Assembly (NCBI GenBank): GCA_034927505.1
Contig: JAYFPY010000008.1
Location: 6,716 to 70,715 of the forward strand
Direction: 5' to 3'
Length of the DNA: 64,000 nt
Source: RUG100 sp034927505
GTDB lineage: Bacteria; Bacillota; Clostridia; Peptostreptococcales; Anaerovoracaceae
Shown piece by piece: positions 8,409 to 16,872 of this stretch. The notes beneath the pieces are model-generated. The model had not been told where the DNA came from. It worked only from the letters and a program-made list of their open reading frames with translations, and ran no database searches. A program made the position numbers and the translations under genes. How positions within the stretch are numbered: position 1 is the stretch's first letter; every line of letters starts with the position of its first letter.

Positions 8409-10103
8409 TCACGCTTCTGCCAATTCGCCAAACTCATCTTTGAAATGAACATCATCCAGGACTGCTTCGGCGATATTGTTGCAGCAGTCGCCTACTTTTT
8501 CGATATTGTGTATGACATCTGTGTAGATCACAGTAAATGCAGGAGAACATGTATTGTCGTTGAGTCTCTGCATATGCTGCTTTCTCAGTCTCTTTTCAGT
8601 ATTGTTGATTTCTTTTTCTTCATCTAGGACTATTTTCGCGATCCTGTAATCGCCTTTATCCAGAGCTTCTCTGGTATCCCTAAGCATCCTTGTGATCTGA
8701 TCGAAGCATTCGTATATTTCTGCACAGGCCTTGTCTGAGAATTCGTACTTGTTTTTCGTCTTCTCTTCTGCCAGTTCAACTATGTTCTGACAGTAATCTC
8801 CGATATGTTCGATGTCCGCAGCCACGTGCATCAGCCCGGATACCCGCTCCGACTGAGCCGCCGTGGTACCTTCCGCTGTCAAAATCCCTGCAAGATAACT
8901 GACTATTTTGTCCTGCAGTTTATTTATATTGTCCTCGATGGCCGTAACTTCTCTTACCGCCTGCATGTCCCCGGACAGGAATGCAGTCTTGCTCTTCACT
9001 ATCATTTCGCTGGTATATCCGGACAGTCTGGAAAGCTCTTTGGTCGCAAGATGTATTGCGAAAACCGGTCTGTCCAGTACATGGTCGTCCAGATATATCG
9101 GTGCTTCCGGCAGGACTTCTTTTTCCTCTCCCGGTATCAGCTTTGTAACAATTTTTACAAGAAGCCATATGAGCGGCAGCCATATGAGCATATTGCATAC
9201 ATTGAACAGCATATGCGAGTTGGCGATCTGTCTGGATATGACCTCGATCTCCGCACCTTTCGGCGAAATGTATGCAACAAATTTGGCTATGTATGGAATG
9301 AACCATATGAACAGCAGAGTACCCGAGACATTGAATATGACATGGGCCACGGCCGTTCTCTTGGCGTTGACCGATGCGCCTATGGAAGCCAGCAGCGCCG
9401 TGATCGTCGTTCCTATGTTGTCACCGAAAAGTATCGGCAGGGACCCCTGCAGACCGAGTATGCTGTGCACGCCGTCCGGTCCCGCTGTGGAAGCCAGATT
9501 CTGAAGTACTGCAATAGTCGCGGAAGAACTCTGTACGACCATCGTCATCACAGCACCAAGGAGCACTCCCAATCCCGGCAGATCCTGCACCTGCATCATT
9601 AGATTTGTGAACACAGGCGAATCGGCCAGAGGCTTCATCACGTCGCTCATGGTATTTATCCCAACAAAGAGTATACCGAAGGCGAACAGTATCTGTCCGA
9701 TCTGGGATACCTTTTCGTGTTTTTTCAAAAAGAAGAACATCAGGAAACCAATGAATACTACTATCCAGGCATAATCGCCTATTTTGAACGCTATCAGCTG
9801 AGCTGTTATAGTCGTTCCAATATTGGCGCCCAGAATGACACTGATAGCCTGCGGCAGTTTCATAAGACCTGCGCTGACAAAACCTATTACCATGACCGTA
9901 GTGGCCGACGAGCTCTGGAGCACAGCCGTGCATGCTGCTCCTGCCAGGACTCCCAGCACCGGGTTCTTTGTCAGCAGAGCAAGAAAGCTTCTCATCTTGT
10001 CTCCGGCAGCCTTCTGAAGGCCATCACTCATCATATTCATGCCGAATATAAACAGGGCAAGACCGCCCAGCAGTGTGGTGATCGTCTGAAATACATCGTT
10101 CAT
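8409..10103 (-). CDS. Na+/phosphate symporter family protein with PhoU-like domain
   Basis: A 564-residue protein of the NptA/YjbB (PNaS) family. Its membrane half contains the two inverted NPT repeats, each with a QSSSAT signature (residues 63-68 and near 190) plus GANIGTT and GDNIGTT, which line the phosphate and sodium sites. The C-terminal about 200 residues are helical and PhoU-like (IEDNINKLQDKIV, HIGDYCQNIVELAE, NIEKVGDCCNNIAEA), which normally links transport to PhoR signalling. It is the first gene of an operon with phoP, phoR and an antiporter. GAGGAG lies 8 bases before the ATG. Pho boxes at 10188-10226 precede it. The family also includes phosphate exporters, so direction is not fixed by sequence. 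Confidence 0.93.
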   Translation of the reverse strand: MNDVFQTITTLLGGLALFIFGMNMMSDGLQKAAGDKMRSFLALLTKNPVLGVLAGAACTAVLQSSSATTVMVIGFVSAGLMKLPQAISVILGANIGTTITAQLIAFKIGDYAWIVVFIGFLMFFFLKKHEKVSQIGQILFAFGILFVGINTMSDVMKPLADSPVFTNLMMQVQDLPGLGVLLGAVMTMVVQSSSATIAVLQNLASTAGPDGVHSILGLQGSLPILFGDNIGTTITALLASIGASVNAKRTAVAHVIFNVSGTLLFIWFIPYIAKFVAYISPKGAEIEVISRQIANSHMLFNVCNMLIWLPLIWLLVKIVTKLIPGEEKEVLPEAPIYLDDHVLDRPVFAIHLATKELSRLSGYTSEMIVKSKTAFLSGDMQAVREVTAIEDNINKLQDKIVSYLAGILTAEGTTAAQSERVSGLMHVAADIEHIGDYCQNIVELAEEKTKNKYEFSDKACAEIYECFDQITRMLRDTREALDKGDYRIAKIVLDEEKEINNTEKRLRKQHMQRLNDNTCSPAFTVIYTDVIHNIEKVGDCCNNIAEAVLDDVHFKDEFGELAEA

Positions 10104-10187
10104 TGATTCTTCTCCTCAGTTCATTTGCATTATAATTCCATCTTCCTTTATGATAAAAAAAATGAGAAGATATCAAAAGCGTATTCA

Positions 10188-10226
10188 GGTTAATTTTCTG
10201 TTAAGAGAATGTTAAATATCTGTCAT
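10188..10226 (-). promoter_or_regulatory. Pho box array (PhoP-binding direct repeats)
   Basis: On the minus strand four hexamers start every 11 bases: ATGACA (10226-10221), TTAACA (10215-10210), TTAACA (10204-10199) and TTAACC (10193-10188), each separated by 5 bases. This matches the Bacillus PhoP site (TT-A/C/T-ACA repeats, one per helical turn). It overlaps the stop codon of the upstream tadZ-like gene. Candidate -10 boxes downstream are GATATC (10174-10169) and TATAAT (10134-10129); which is used cannot be told. It supports phosphate control and autoregulation of nptA-phoP-phoR-kef. Confidence 0.75.
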
Positions 10227-11237
10227 CATGCCTGTCAGTTCTTTGATCCCGGATCCGAAATCCCCGTCCAGAGATATGCCGCCTTTCAGGCTGCCTTCGT
10301 CTTCGGGGATCCATACTGTATCGTTCTGCCCATCCCTGTCTGTCCCGGCTTCTTCATCTTCTTCCTCATGCCTGTTGATTACCGGTATTATCTTGCCTTC
10401 TTCCATATCCGGTATCATTTCCTTCAGCCACCTTATGCTGCTTTCGTCTCTTTTCCCCCTGATGAATCCCACAGCTCTGCACATCTCCATGGCTGCAAGG
10501 GCCGCCTCGCATATGCTGCTGCCTATATCGCAGACTACTCCGTCGAACTTCCCTGTCCTTACCGCCTGTTCTATGAATCCGATGAATCCTTTTCTGTCCA
10601 GTTCTGTTATCGGATTTCTGCCTTCCGACGGCGAGAACATTTTGACCCCGTACTGATCTTCCGACATGAATATCTCCGGCACCGAACATTTCTCTGTTTC
10701 TCCGCTGCCCATATAGTACAGATATTCCCTTATTCCTCTGCTTTTCTTTTTGAAGTGTTTCTCTGTTGATTCAAAGTTTTCAAAAGAAATGCAAAGGATA
10801 TTCTTCCCATAGAATCTGGTCAGCTCCTGTGCCGTTCCCAGAGCGATAGATGTGCACCCGCAGCCGCCGCATGACGAAGCAATGGCGAAGACTCCTACCT
10901 TTTCTGTAAAAGCCGGAACAGCCGTTTTTCCGCAGGCAGAAAAATGAGCCAGCACTATTCCGTCGGCCAGTTCCTTCATGTTCCCGTATTTGAAATATAT
11001 GCTGTTCTCTTCGTCTGTAAGTTCTTCCCGATCTGTCAGAAAAACAATGCTGTCATCTCCGGATCCTCCAACATTTCCGGCGTCTTCGTATTCCTTTATC
11101 CGGATGACCGGTCCCTCTTCGTTTTCTACACCCTCAGGCAAAAAAACAAAGCAGGATCGGTTTTTCATCAATGAACCGGCAAGCGCCTCTCGGTACCCGC
11201 TGTCTCCTGCTGTTATTTGTATAGTAATATTTTCCAT
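10212..11237 (-). CDS. TadZ/CpaE-like MinD-superfamily protein with degenerate Walker A
   Basis: A 341-residue protein with a receiver-like N-terminal half (about 1-110) and a MinD/ParA-like half beginning EKVGVFAIASS. The deviant Walker A reads CGGCGCTSIA (123-132), so the lysine of GGxGKT is replaced by Cys128, and the family's signature lysine earlier in the loop is a Ser. FDGVVCDIGSS is the Walker B region. TadZ/CpaE proteins localise Tad pilus or secretion machinery; several have atypical P-loops and bind ATP without strong hydrolysis. The C-terminus is acidic and low in complexity. A truncated cpaF lies 6 kb downstream, separated by the phosphate operon, suggesting a decayed tad locus. 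It has its own promoter (11276-11304) and AAGGAGG before ATG. Assignment is by fold and context, not certain. Confidence 0.6.
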   Translation of the reverse strand: MENITIQITAGDSGYREALAGSLMKNRSCFVFLPEGVENEEGPVIRIKEYEDAGNVGGSGDDSIVFLTDREELTDEENSIYFKYGNMKELADGIVLAHFSACGKTAVPAFTEKVGVFAIASSCGGCGCTSIALGTAQELTRFYGKNILCISFENFESTEKHFKKKSRGIREYLYYMGSGETEKCSVPEIFMSEDQYGVKMFSPSEGRNPITELDRKGFIGFIEQAVRTGKFDGVVCDIGSSICEAALAAMEMCRAVGFIRGKRDESSIRWLKEMIPDMEEGKIIPVINRHEEEDEEAGTDRDGQNDTVWIPEDEGSLKGGISLDGDFGSGIKELTGMMTDI

Positions 11238-11275
11238 AGCTTCCTCCTTTTCACATTTCTCTGCTATAGTTCATT

Positions 11276-11304
11276 ATATTACTATATATTCCAATTTATG
11301 TCAA
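11276..11304 (-). promoter_or_regulatory. Promoter of the tadZ-like gene
   Basis: A perfect minus-strand TTGACA (11304-11299), 17-base spacer and TAATAT (11281-11276). The -35 box overlaps the end of the hybrid kinase gene (ACA-TAA stop at 11296-11298). Confidence 0.65.
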
Positions 11305-13470
11305 ATACTTTTGTATCGTCTCGATCAGAGTCCGCTTGTCCACCGGCTTGGCAATATGATCGTCCATACCTGCGTCTATGCATATCCTTATGTCTCCGCT
11401 GAATGCGTTGGCGGTTATGGCTATTATTGGTATCTCCCTGCTGTCCGCCCTGACCATTCTCCTTATCACTCTTGTAGCTTCCAGTCCATCCATCTTAGGC
11501 ATCCTCACATCCATCAGGATCATATCGAATTCGTTGATATCGCTGCTGCTGAATGTATCCACAGCCTCGGCGCCGTCGCCGGCAGTTTCAACGATGACTC
11601 CTTCCGATTCCAGCATTCTCTTCAGTATGTCCAGATTGATTTTATGATCCTCAACAGCCAGTATGTGCGTGTCTTTTAATGGCCTGACATTTTTCCCCGC
11701 ATCCTCGGCTCTGCCGGAGAAAGCTGCTGTATCGGCAATAGCAAACGGTATTACAACAGTAAAACAGCTTCCTTTTCCCTCTGCACTTTCTACTTCAATG
11801 GTCCCTTCCATCTGTTCTGTAAGATTTTTTGTTATAGCCAGTCCCAGTCCGGTCCCTTCCTTCTGTCCGCCTGCATACCGCCTTTCCTGTTCAAAAGGTT
11901 GGAACAAACGTTTTTGGAAGTCTTCGCTCATTCCGCACCCTCTGTCTTTTATCTGTATCTTCACATTGACTATGCTGCTGTTCTGCACCTGTTCGTCAAC
12001 GATCCAATCCACGTTCTTGCCCTCCTCCGAGAATTTTATTGCATTGTTCAGCAGATTGATCATTATCTGTCTTACTCTCAAACCATCGCACATTATTACC
12101 GGTTCTTCAAAATCAGAAAATCTTGTTACAATAGATACATTTTTTTCCTCGGCAATAGCCCTCATCATCCCCTCTGTGGATTTCAGGATGTCAGAGATAG
12201 CTGTTGCCTTTTTATGCATTTCTATTTTCCCGTTTTCTATCCTGCTCATGTCCAGGATATCGTTTATCAGGCTCAGCAGATATCTGCCGGCTGACTCGAT
12301 CTGTCCAAAATAGTAAACGGCTTTTTCGTCTTTTACTTCCTCGCCGCCGATATCTGCCACTCCTATGACTGTGTTCAGCGGAGTCCTTATTTCATGGCTC
12401 ATGTTGGACAGGAATTCACTCTTGGCCTTGCTGGCATATTCGGCCTCCATGTTGGCCCTGGCAAGCTGTGCATTCACATCATTTATTGCTTTCTTTTCCC
12501 GGCGCATGGTCCTGTACCTGATAGCTCCTATACCTATTGTCAATGCTATTACAAATATGATAAGAATAAGAATAACAAACCCTACCGGGTTTTCCTGTAT
12601 CAGGGAAAGGACCGTTGGGTTTTGCTTTGTAGCTGTTGAATTATCCAGTATGATCTTGTATATGTCGTTCTGCGACATGGCGTGACGACTTTTATTGATG
12701 ACGGATGCAAGTTCTTCGTCCTTTACAGTCAGTGCGATCCCAAAGCTGCAGCGCGTCACATATATATCTTTGATATCGCTGTATTTTTCATCTGCTATCA
12801 GTCTTTCTGCCACATAATCATTCAAAAACGCGAAGTCCGCGATTCCCGAATCCACCTTGTCCAGACAGTCTTTCGGATCGTTGCAGTGCATTATTGTGTA
12901 ATTGGGGAAATTTGCCTTGAAATAACTGTCGAATCCAAATCTGTTTTTCGGCAGCGCCACTGTCCGCTTCTCTTTTTTATCCGGGTCATATTTCATCCCC
13001 GTCTTTGTATACAGAGAGTACTCGCAATCGAACAAGCTGTCTGTCGTTATCACATCTTTTTCTATAAGCTCCTTTTTCCTTTCGGGAGTCAGAATCTCAT
13101 ATGATATCCTGTTTTCCTCTGAAAGCGGCAGTTCCTTTACGACCCCCGGCGTGACCGCTTTGTACTTGAACTTTATACCTGAATCTCTGCTGATCCTGCT
13201 GCATATATCGATCATTATGCCTTTCATCTCATCACCGCCGCCAAGATAAGCTATCGGTTTCGTATCTTTTTCAAAATATATTGTCTTGGTGCCTGCGGAT
13301 TTTATGTACGACAGTTCCTGTTTTGTAAAGGGAGAATTGTTAATATTCGTAAAGTACTTCTGCATCGTATTGTTTTCAAATGTAGGTTCATAGACGGATA
13401 TGTTAGTGATAGCTTCGTCCATGTCGGATATGAGATCAGCGTTGCCTTTCCATGAAGCAAAATAGAACGG
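11296..13470 (-). pseudogene. BvgS-like hybrid sensor kinase, main part downstream of an in-frame TAG
   Basis: Continues the frame of the fragment at 13471-14121 straight after the TAG; codon 1 after the stop begins PFYFASWKGN, the typical last segment of an SBP_bac_3 domain. Then follow a second SBP_bac_3 domain (TIYFEKDTKPIAYL to FGIALTVKD), one membrane segment (GFVILILIIFVIALTIGIGAI), a DHp helix with MSHEIRTPLNTVIG, a HATPase domain (NLLNNAIKFS, DRGCGM, GTGLGLAITKNL) and a receiver domain with the phospho-acceptor in MILMDVRMP. The first internal ATG (13422) could yield a 708-residue product, but without signal peptide the sensor half would not be exported. No good ribosome-binding site precedes that ATG. 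Intact relatives (BvgS, EvgS) sense extracellular solutes. Likely a recent nonsense mutation or a sequence error. Confidence 0.85.
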
Positions 13471-14121
13471 CTAGTATGCATATTTTTCAATTATCTTGTA
13501 ATCCGTATCCAGCGTGTGGGAATTGACCGCTATCATATCTACCTTGCCCGATTTGAACGCTTTTTCCAGTTCCGGATAATTCTTATAGTATTTGATATCC
13601 GGAGCGATGCCTTTTTTTCTGAAAAGATCATTCATTTCAGGCTCTCTCACATATCCGCTGACGCATCCTATGGCAGCCTTTCCCATGGCATCATAATCTT
13701 CATATACGTACTTGCTGTCCTTCAATGTCGCTATAGTCGCATATGTAGTGCCGTAACTGTTTGTGCATATTTCATACTCTTTTTCACGTTCAGAAGATCG
13801 CTGCATGGTGCCCACAAGATCGACTTCCCTGTTTTTCAGTTTTTCCAGGGCGTTCTCCCATGTCCCGCAGTTTACGAATTCAAATTTCAGTTTAGAATAC
13901 TGGCTTATCTTGTCCAGGTACTCCGGATCATATCCTGTAACGTTTCCGGATTTTCCTACCTTAAAATAATCCCCGGCACTGAACCTGGCCACCTTTATTG
14001 TTTTTACCTGATTGCCGTCACTGTCGCCTGCAAAAGAAACCGCTGTGATACCCGTCATGATAATAACGGCCACTAACAGCACAGACACTTTCATGATCCC
14101 TTTTTTCATTTCATCCCTCAC
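13471..14121 (-). pseudogene. N-terminal part of the interrupted hybrid kinase: signal peptide and first SBP_bac_3 domain
   Basis: 216 codons ending in TAG at 13471-13473. It has a signal peptide or first membrane anchor (VSVLLVAVIIMTGITAVSFA) and nearly all of a periplasmic amino-acid-binding-like domain: IKVARFSAGDYF, GYDPEYLDKIS, LKNREVDLVGTMQRSSEREK and FKSGKVDMIAVNS. The fold is cut just before its final strand and helix, which are encoded in the same frame immediately after the stop. Distances are consistent with one gene of about 941 codons spanning 11296-14121. As a separate protein it would be an incomplete binding domain. The region 14122-14185 upstream holds only a weak TAGAAT-type -10 and the ppdK terminator. 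Confidence 0.88.
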
Positions 14122-14185
14122 ATGCTCAATACTATCTCTATCTCTTCATGATTCTATCACAAAACAAAGGAAAGGTCCATATAAA

Positions 14186-14213
14186 GGGCCCTGCGGCGTT
14201 TGCCGCAGGGCCC
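14186..14213 (-). terminator. Terminator of the rpsU-to-ppdK operon
   Basis: A perfect 12-bp stem (GGGCCCTGCGGC with its complement) and a 4-base loop, followed on the minus strand by TTTAT, 23 bases after the ppdK stop. It is the strongest hairpin in the window. Confidence 0.9.
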
Positions 14214-14236
14214 GAGCCATATCTTATGTATAGTGT

Positions 14237-16858
14237 TTATTTGTTGTTTACTACTGCCTGTGCAGCTGCCAGTCTTGCGATAGGTACTCTGAACGGCGAG
14301 CATGAAACGTAGTCCAGACCGATCCTGTAACAGTAGTCGATCGTCTTTGGATCTCCGCCGTGTTCTCCACAGATCCCCAGTTTGATGTTCGATCTGGTCG
14401 AACGGCCTTTCTTTACTGCCATTTCCACCAGCTGTCCAACGCCTGCCTGGTCCAGAGTCTGGAACGGATCTTCTTCAAATATCTGCTTGTCTCTGTATTC
14501 CTTTATGATCTTTCCTGTGTCATCACGGGAGAACCCGAATGTCATCTGAGTAAGGTCATTGGTACCGAATGAGAAGAACTCTGCCTCTTCGGCTATCTCA
14601 TCGGCAGTAAGAGCTGCTCTCGGTATTTCGATCATGGTGCCCACTTTGTAGTCCAGCGTAACGCCTTCTCTTTTGAATACTTTTTCTGCAGTCGCTACGA
14701 CTGTTGCTTTTACATTTGCCAGCTCTGTCTTCATGCCAACCAGAGGTATCATTATTTCAGGAACGATGTCCATCTTCTTTTCTTTTTTCAGTTCGATGGC
14801 CGCCATGAATATAGCTTCTGCCTGCATCTCTGCGATCTCCGGATAAGTCACTGCCAGACGGCATCCTCTGTGTCCCAGCATTGGGTTGAATTCTTCCAGC
14901 TCGCTTACTTTCTTCAGCAGTTTATCGTAAGAAAGATCATACTGATCTGCCAGATCCTTTATCTCGGCGTCTGTATGAGGTATGAACTCATGGAGAGGCG
15001 GATCCAGCAGCCTGATAGTAACCGGTCTGTCCTCCAGTGTTTCATATATGCCCTTGAAGTCTTCCTTCTGGAACGGAAGAAGTACAGCCAGAGCTTTTCT
15101 TCTTTCTTCTTCGGAGTCTGCAAGTATCATTCTTCTTACTGCCGGTATCCTGTCGTCTGCAAAGAACATGTGCTCAGTCCTGCAGAGACCGATGCCCTCG
15201 GCGCCGAATTCAACAGCCTGTTTTGCATCGCGCGGATTGTCTGCATTTGTTCTGATCTGCAGCGTCCTGATATCGTCGGCCCACTTCATGATAGTGCCGA
15301 AGTTCCCGGACAGTACAGGCGGTACAGTTTTGATGTCGCCTTTGTATACATCGCCGGTAGTACCGTTGAGGGAAATGAAATCTCCTTCTTTGAATGTTTC
15401 ATCACCGATCACCAGTGTTTTGGCTTCTTCATCGACTTTGATCTCCGAACAGCCGGATACACAGCACTTGCCCATTCCTCTTGCTACTACGGCAGCATGG
15501 GAAGTCATTCCGCCTCTTGCTGTCAGGATACCTTCTGCGGCAACCATTCCTGCAAGATCTTCAGGAGAAGTCTCCAGTCTTACCAGTACGGATACATCGC
15601 CGTTTTCAGCAGCTGCTACTGCATCTGCAGCATTGAAGTATATCTTTCCTGCGGCAGCTCCCGGTGATGCCGGAAGTCCCTTAGCGATGGAGTTGGCCTT
15701 TTTCAGCTCCGCTTCATCAAAGTTAGGATGGAGAAGCTGGTCGATCTGTCCCGGTTCCAGTCTTGTTACAGCTGTTTCCTTGTCGATCAGTCCTTCGCTC
15801 TCCATATCTACAGCGACTTTTACGGCTGCTGTTGCTGTTCTCTTCCCGTTTCTTGTCTGCAGCATATACAGTTTGTTTTTTTCAACTGTGAATTCCATAT
15901 CCTGCATGTCCTGATAGTGTTTTTCGAGAAGCTCTGCGATCCTTATGAATTCCTTATATATATCCGGGAAAGCATCTGCCATTTCCTTGATCGGCTGAGG
16001 TGTTCTGATACCTGCAACAACGTCTTCGCCCTGAGCGTTCACCAGGAACTCTCCGAATATGTCGTTGGTACCGTCAACAGGACTTCGCGTAAATGCCACG
16101 CCTGTGCCGGAAGTATCTCCCATGTTTCCGAATACCATGGACTGCACATTTACAGCAGTGCCCAGGTTTCCCGGTATATTGTTCAGCTGTCTGTACAGAA
16201 TAGCTCTTTCATTGTTCCATGAACGGAACACTGCCATGACAGCTTCCATCAGCTGATCTTTCGGCTCCTGAGGGAAATCTCTGCCCATTTCTTTTTTTAC
16301 CAGAGCTTTGTAATCGACGATTATTGCCTTCAGGTCTTCAGTAGTCAGATCAACATCGTACTTGCATCCCTTTTCGTCTTTCTTTGCATCGAATATTTTA
16401 TCAAACTTGGACTTCGGTATTTCCATTACTACATCGCCGAACATCTGTATGAATCTTCTGTAGCTGTCATACGAAAATCTTTCGTTGCTGGTCAGCTTTG
16501 CCATGCCGTCTACAGTTTTGTCATTGAGTCCCAGGTTCAGAATAGTGTCCATCATCCCCGGCATTGAGAATACGGCTCCGGATCTTACTGAAACGAGAAG
16601 AGGATTATCCACATTTCCAAACTGCTTGCCGGATACGCTCTCCAGTTCCTTCAGTTTGTCGAATATTTCCTTTACAACATCGTCTCCCAATTTCTGTCCG
16701 TCATCGTAGTATTTATTGCATGCACCCGTGGTCACTGTGAATCCAAAGGGTACCGGCAGACCGATCTTTGTCATTTCTGCCAGGTTTGCGCCTTTTCCGC
16801 CCAAAAGACTACGCATGTCTTTCGAGCCTTCGTTAAAAGAATAAACGAATTTTTCCAT
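14237..16858 (-). CDS. ppdK: Pyruvate, phosphate dikinase
   Basis: An 873-residue enzyme of full family length. It interconverts pyruvate + ATP + Pi and phosphoenolpyruvate + AMP + PPi, used in anaerobes for PPi-linked glycolysis or for gluconeogenesis. Visible parts: N-terminal ATP-grasp with GGKGANLAEMT (20-30) and VRSGAVFSMPGMMDT; central phosphohistidine domain with ARGGMTSHAAVVARGMGK (the His and regulatory Thr near residue 450); C-terminal TIM barrel with GLCRTEHMFF, GHRGCRLA, SFGTNDLTQMTFG and LGICGEHGGDP, the Cys acting as acid/base. It is last in the operon after glyQS (14 bases) and before the perfect terminator. No regulatory kinase (PDRP) gene is nearby. A GAGCTGATAAG-type weak ribosome-binding site precedes the ATG. 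Confidence 0.98.
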   Translation of the reverse strand: MEKFVYSFNEGSKDMRSLLGGKGANLAEMTKIGLPVPFGFTVTTGACNKYYDDGQKLGDDVVKEIFDKLKELESVSGKQFGNVDNPLLVSVRSGAVFSMPGMMDTILNLGLNDKTVDGMAKLTSNERFSYDSYRRFIQMFGDVVMEIPKSKFDKIFDAKKDEKGCKYDVDLTTEDLKAIIVDYKALVKKEMGRDFPQEPKDQLMEAVMAVFRSWNNERAILYRQLNNIPGNLGTAVNVQSMVFGNMGDTSGTGVAFTRSPVDGTNDIFGEFLVNAQGEDVVAGIRTPQPIKEMADAFPDIYKEFIRIAELLEKHYQDMQDMEFTVEKNKLYMLQTRNGKRTATAAVKVAVDMESEGLIDKETAVTRLEPGQIDQLLHPNFDEAELKKANSIAKGLPASPGAAAGKIYFNAADAVAAAENGDVSVLVRLETSPEDLAGMVAAEGILTARGGMTSHAAVVARGMGKCCVSGCSEIKVDEEAKTLVIGDETFKEGDFISLNGTTGDVYKGDIKTVPPVLSGNFGTIMKWADDIRTLQIRTNADNPRDAKQAVEFGAEGIGLCRTEHMFFADDRIPAVRRMILADSEEERRKALAVLLPFQKEDFKGIYETLEDRPVTIRLLDPPLHEFIPHTDAEIKDLADQYDLSYDKLLKKVSELEEFNPMLGHRGCRLAVTYPEIAEMQAEAIFMAAIELKKEKKMDIVPEIMIPLVGMKTELANVKATVVATAEKVFKREGVTLDYKVGTMIEIPRAALTADEIAEEAEFFSFGTNDLTQMTFGFSRDDTGKIIKEYRDKQIFEEDPFQTLDQAGVGQLVEMAVKKGRSTRSNIKLGICGEHGGDPKTIDYCYRIGLDYVSCSPFRVPIARLAAAQAVVNNK

Positions 16859-16872
16859 TTCTTATCAGCTCC

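Noticed and set aside
13471..13473. Reading the in-frame TAG as pyrrolysine or another recoded residue
   Set aside because: No pyl genes or recoding structure are visible and TAG ends several normal genes, so mutation or error is simpler.
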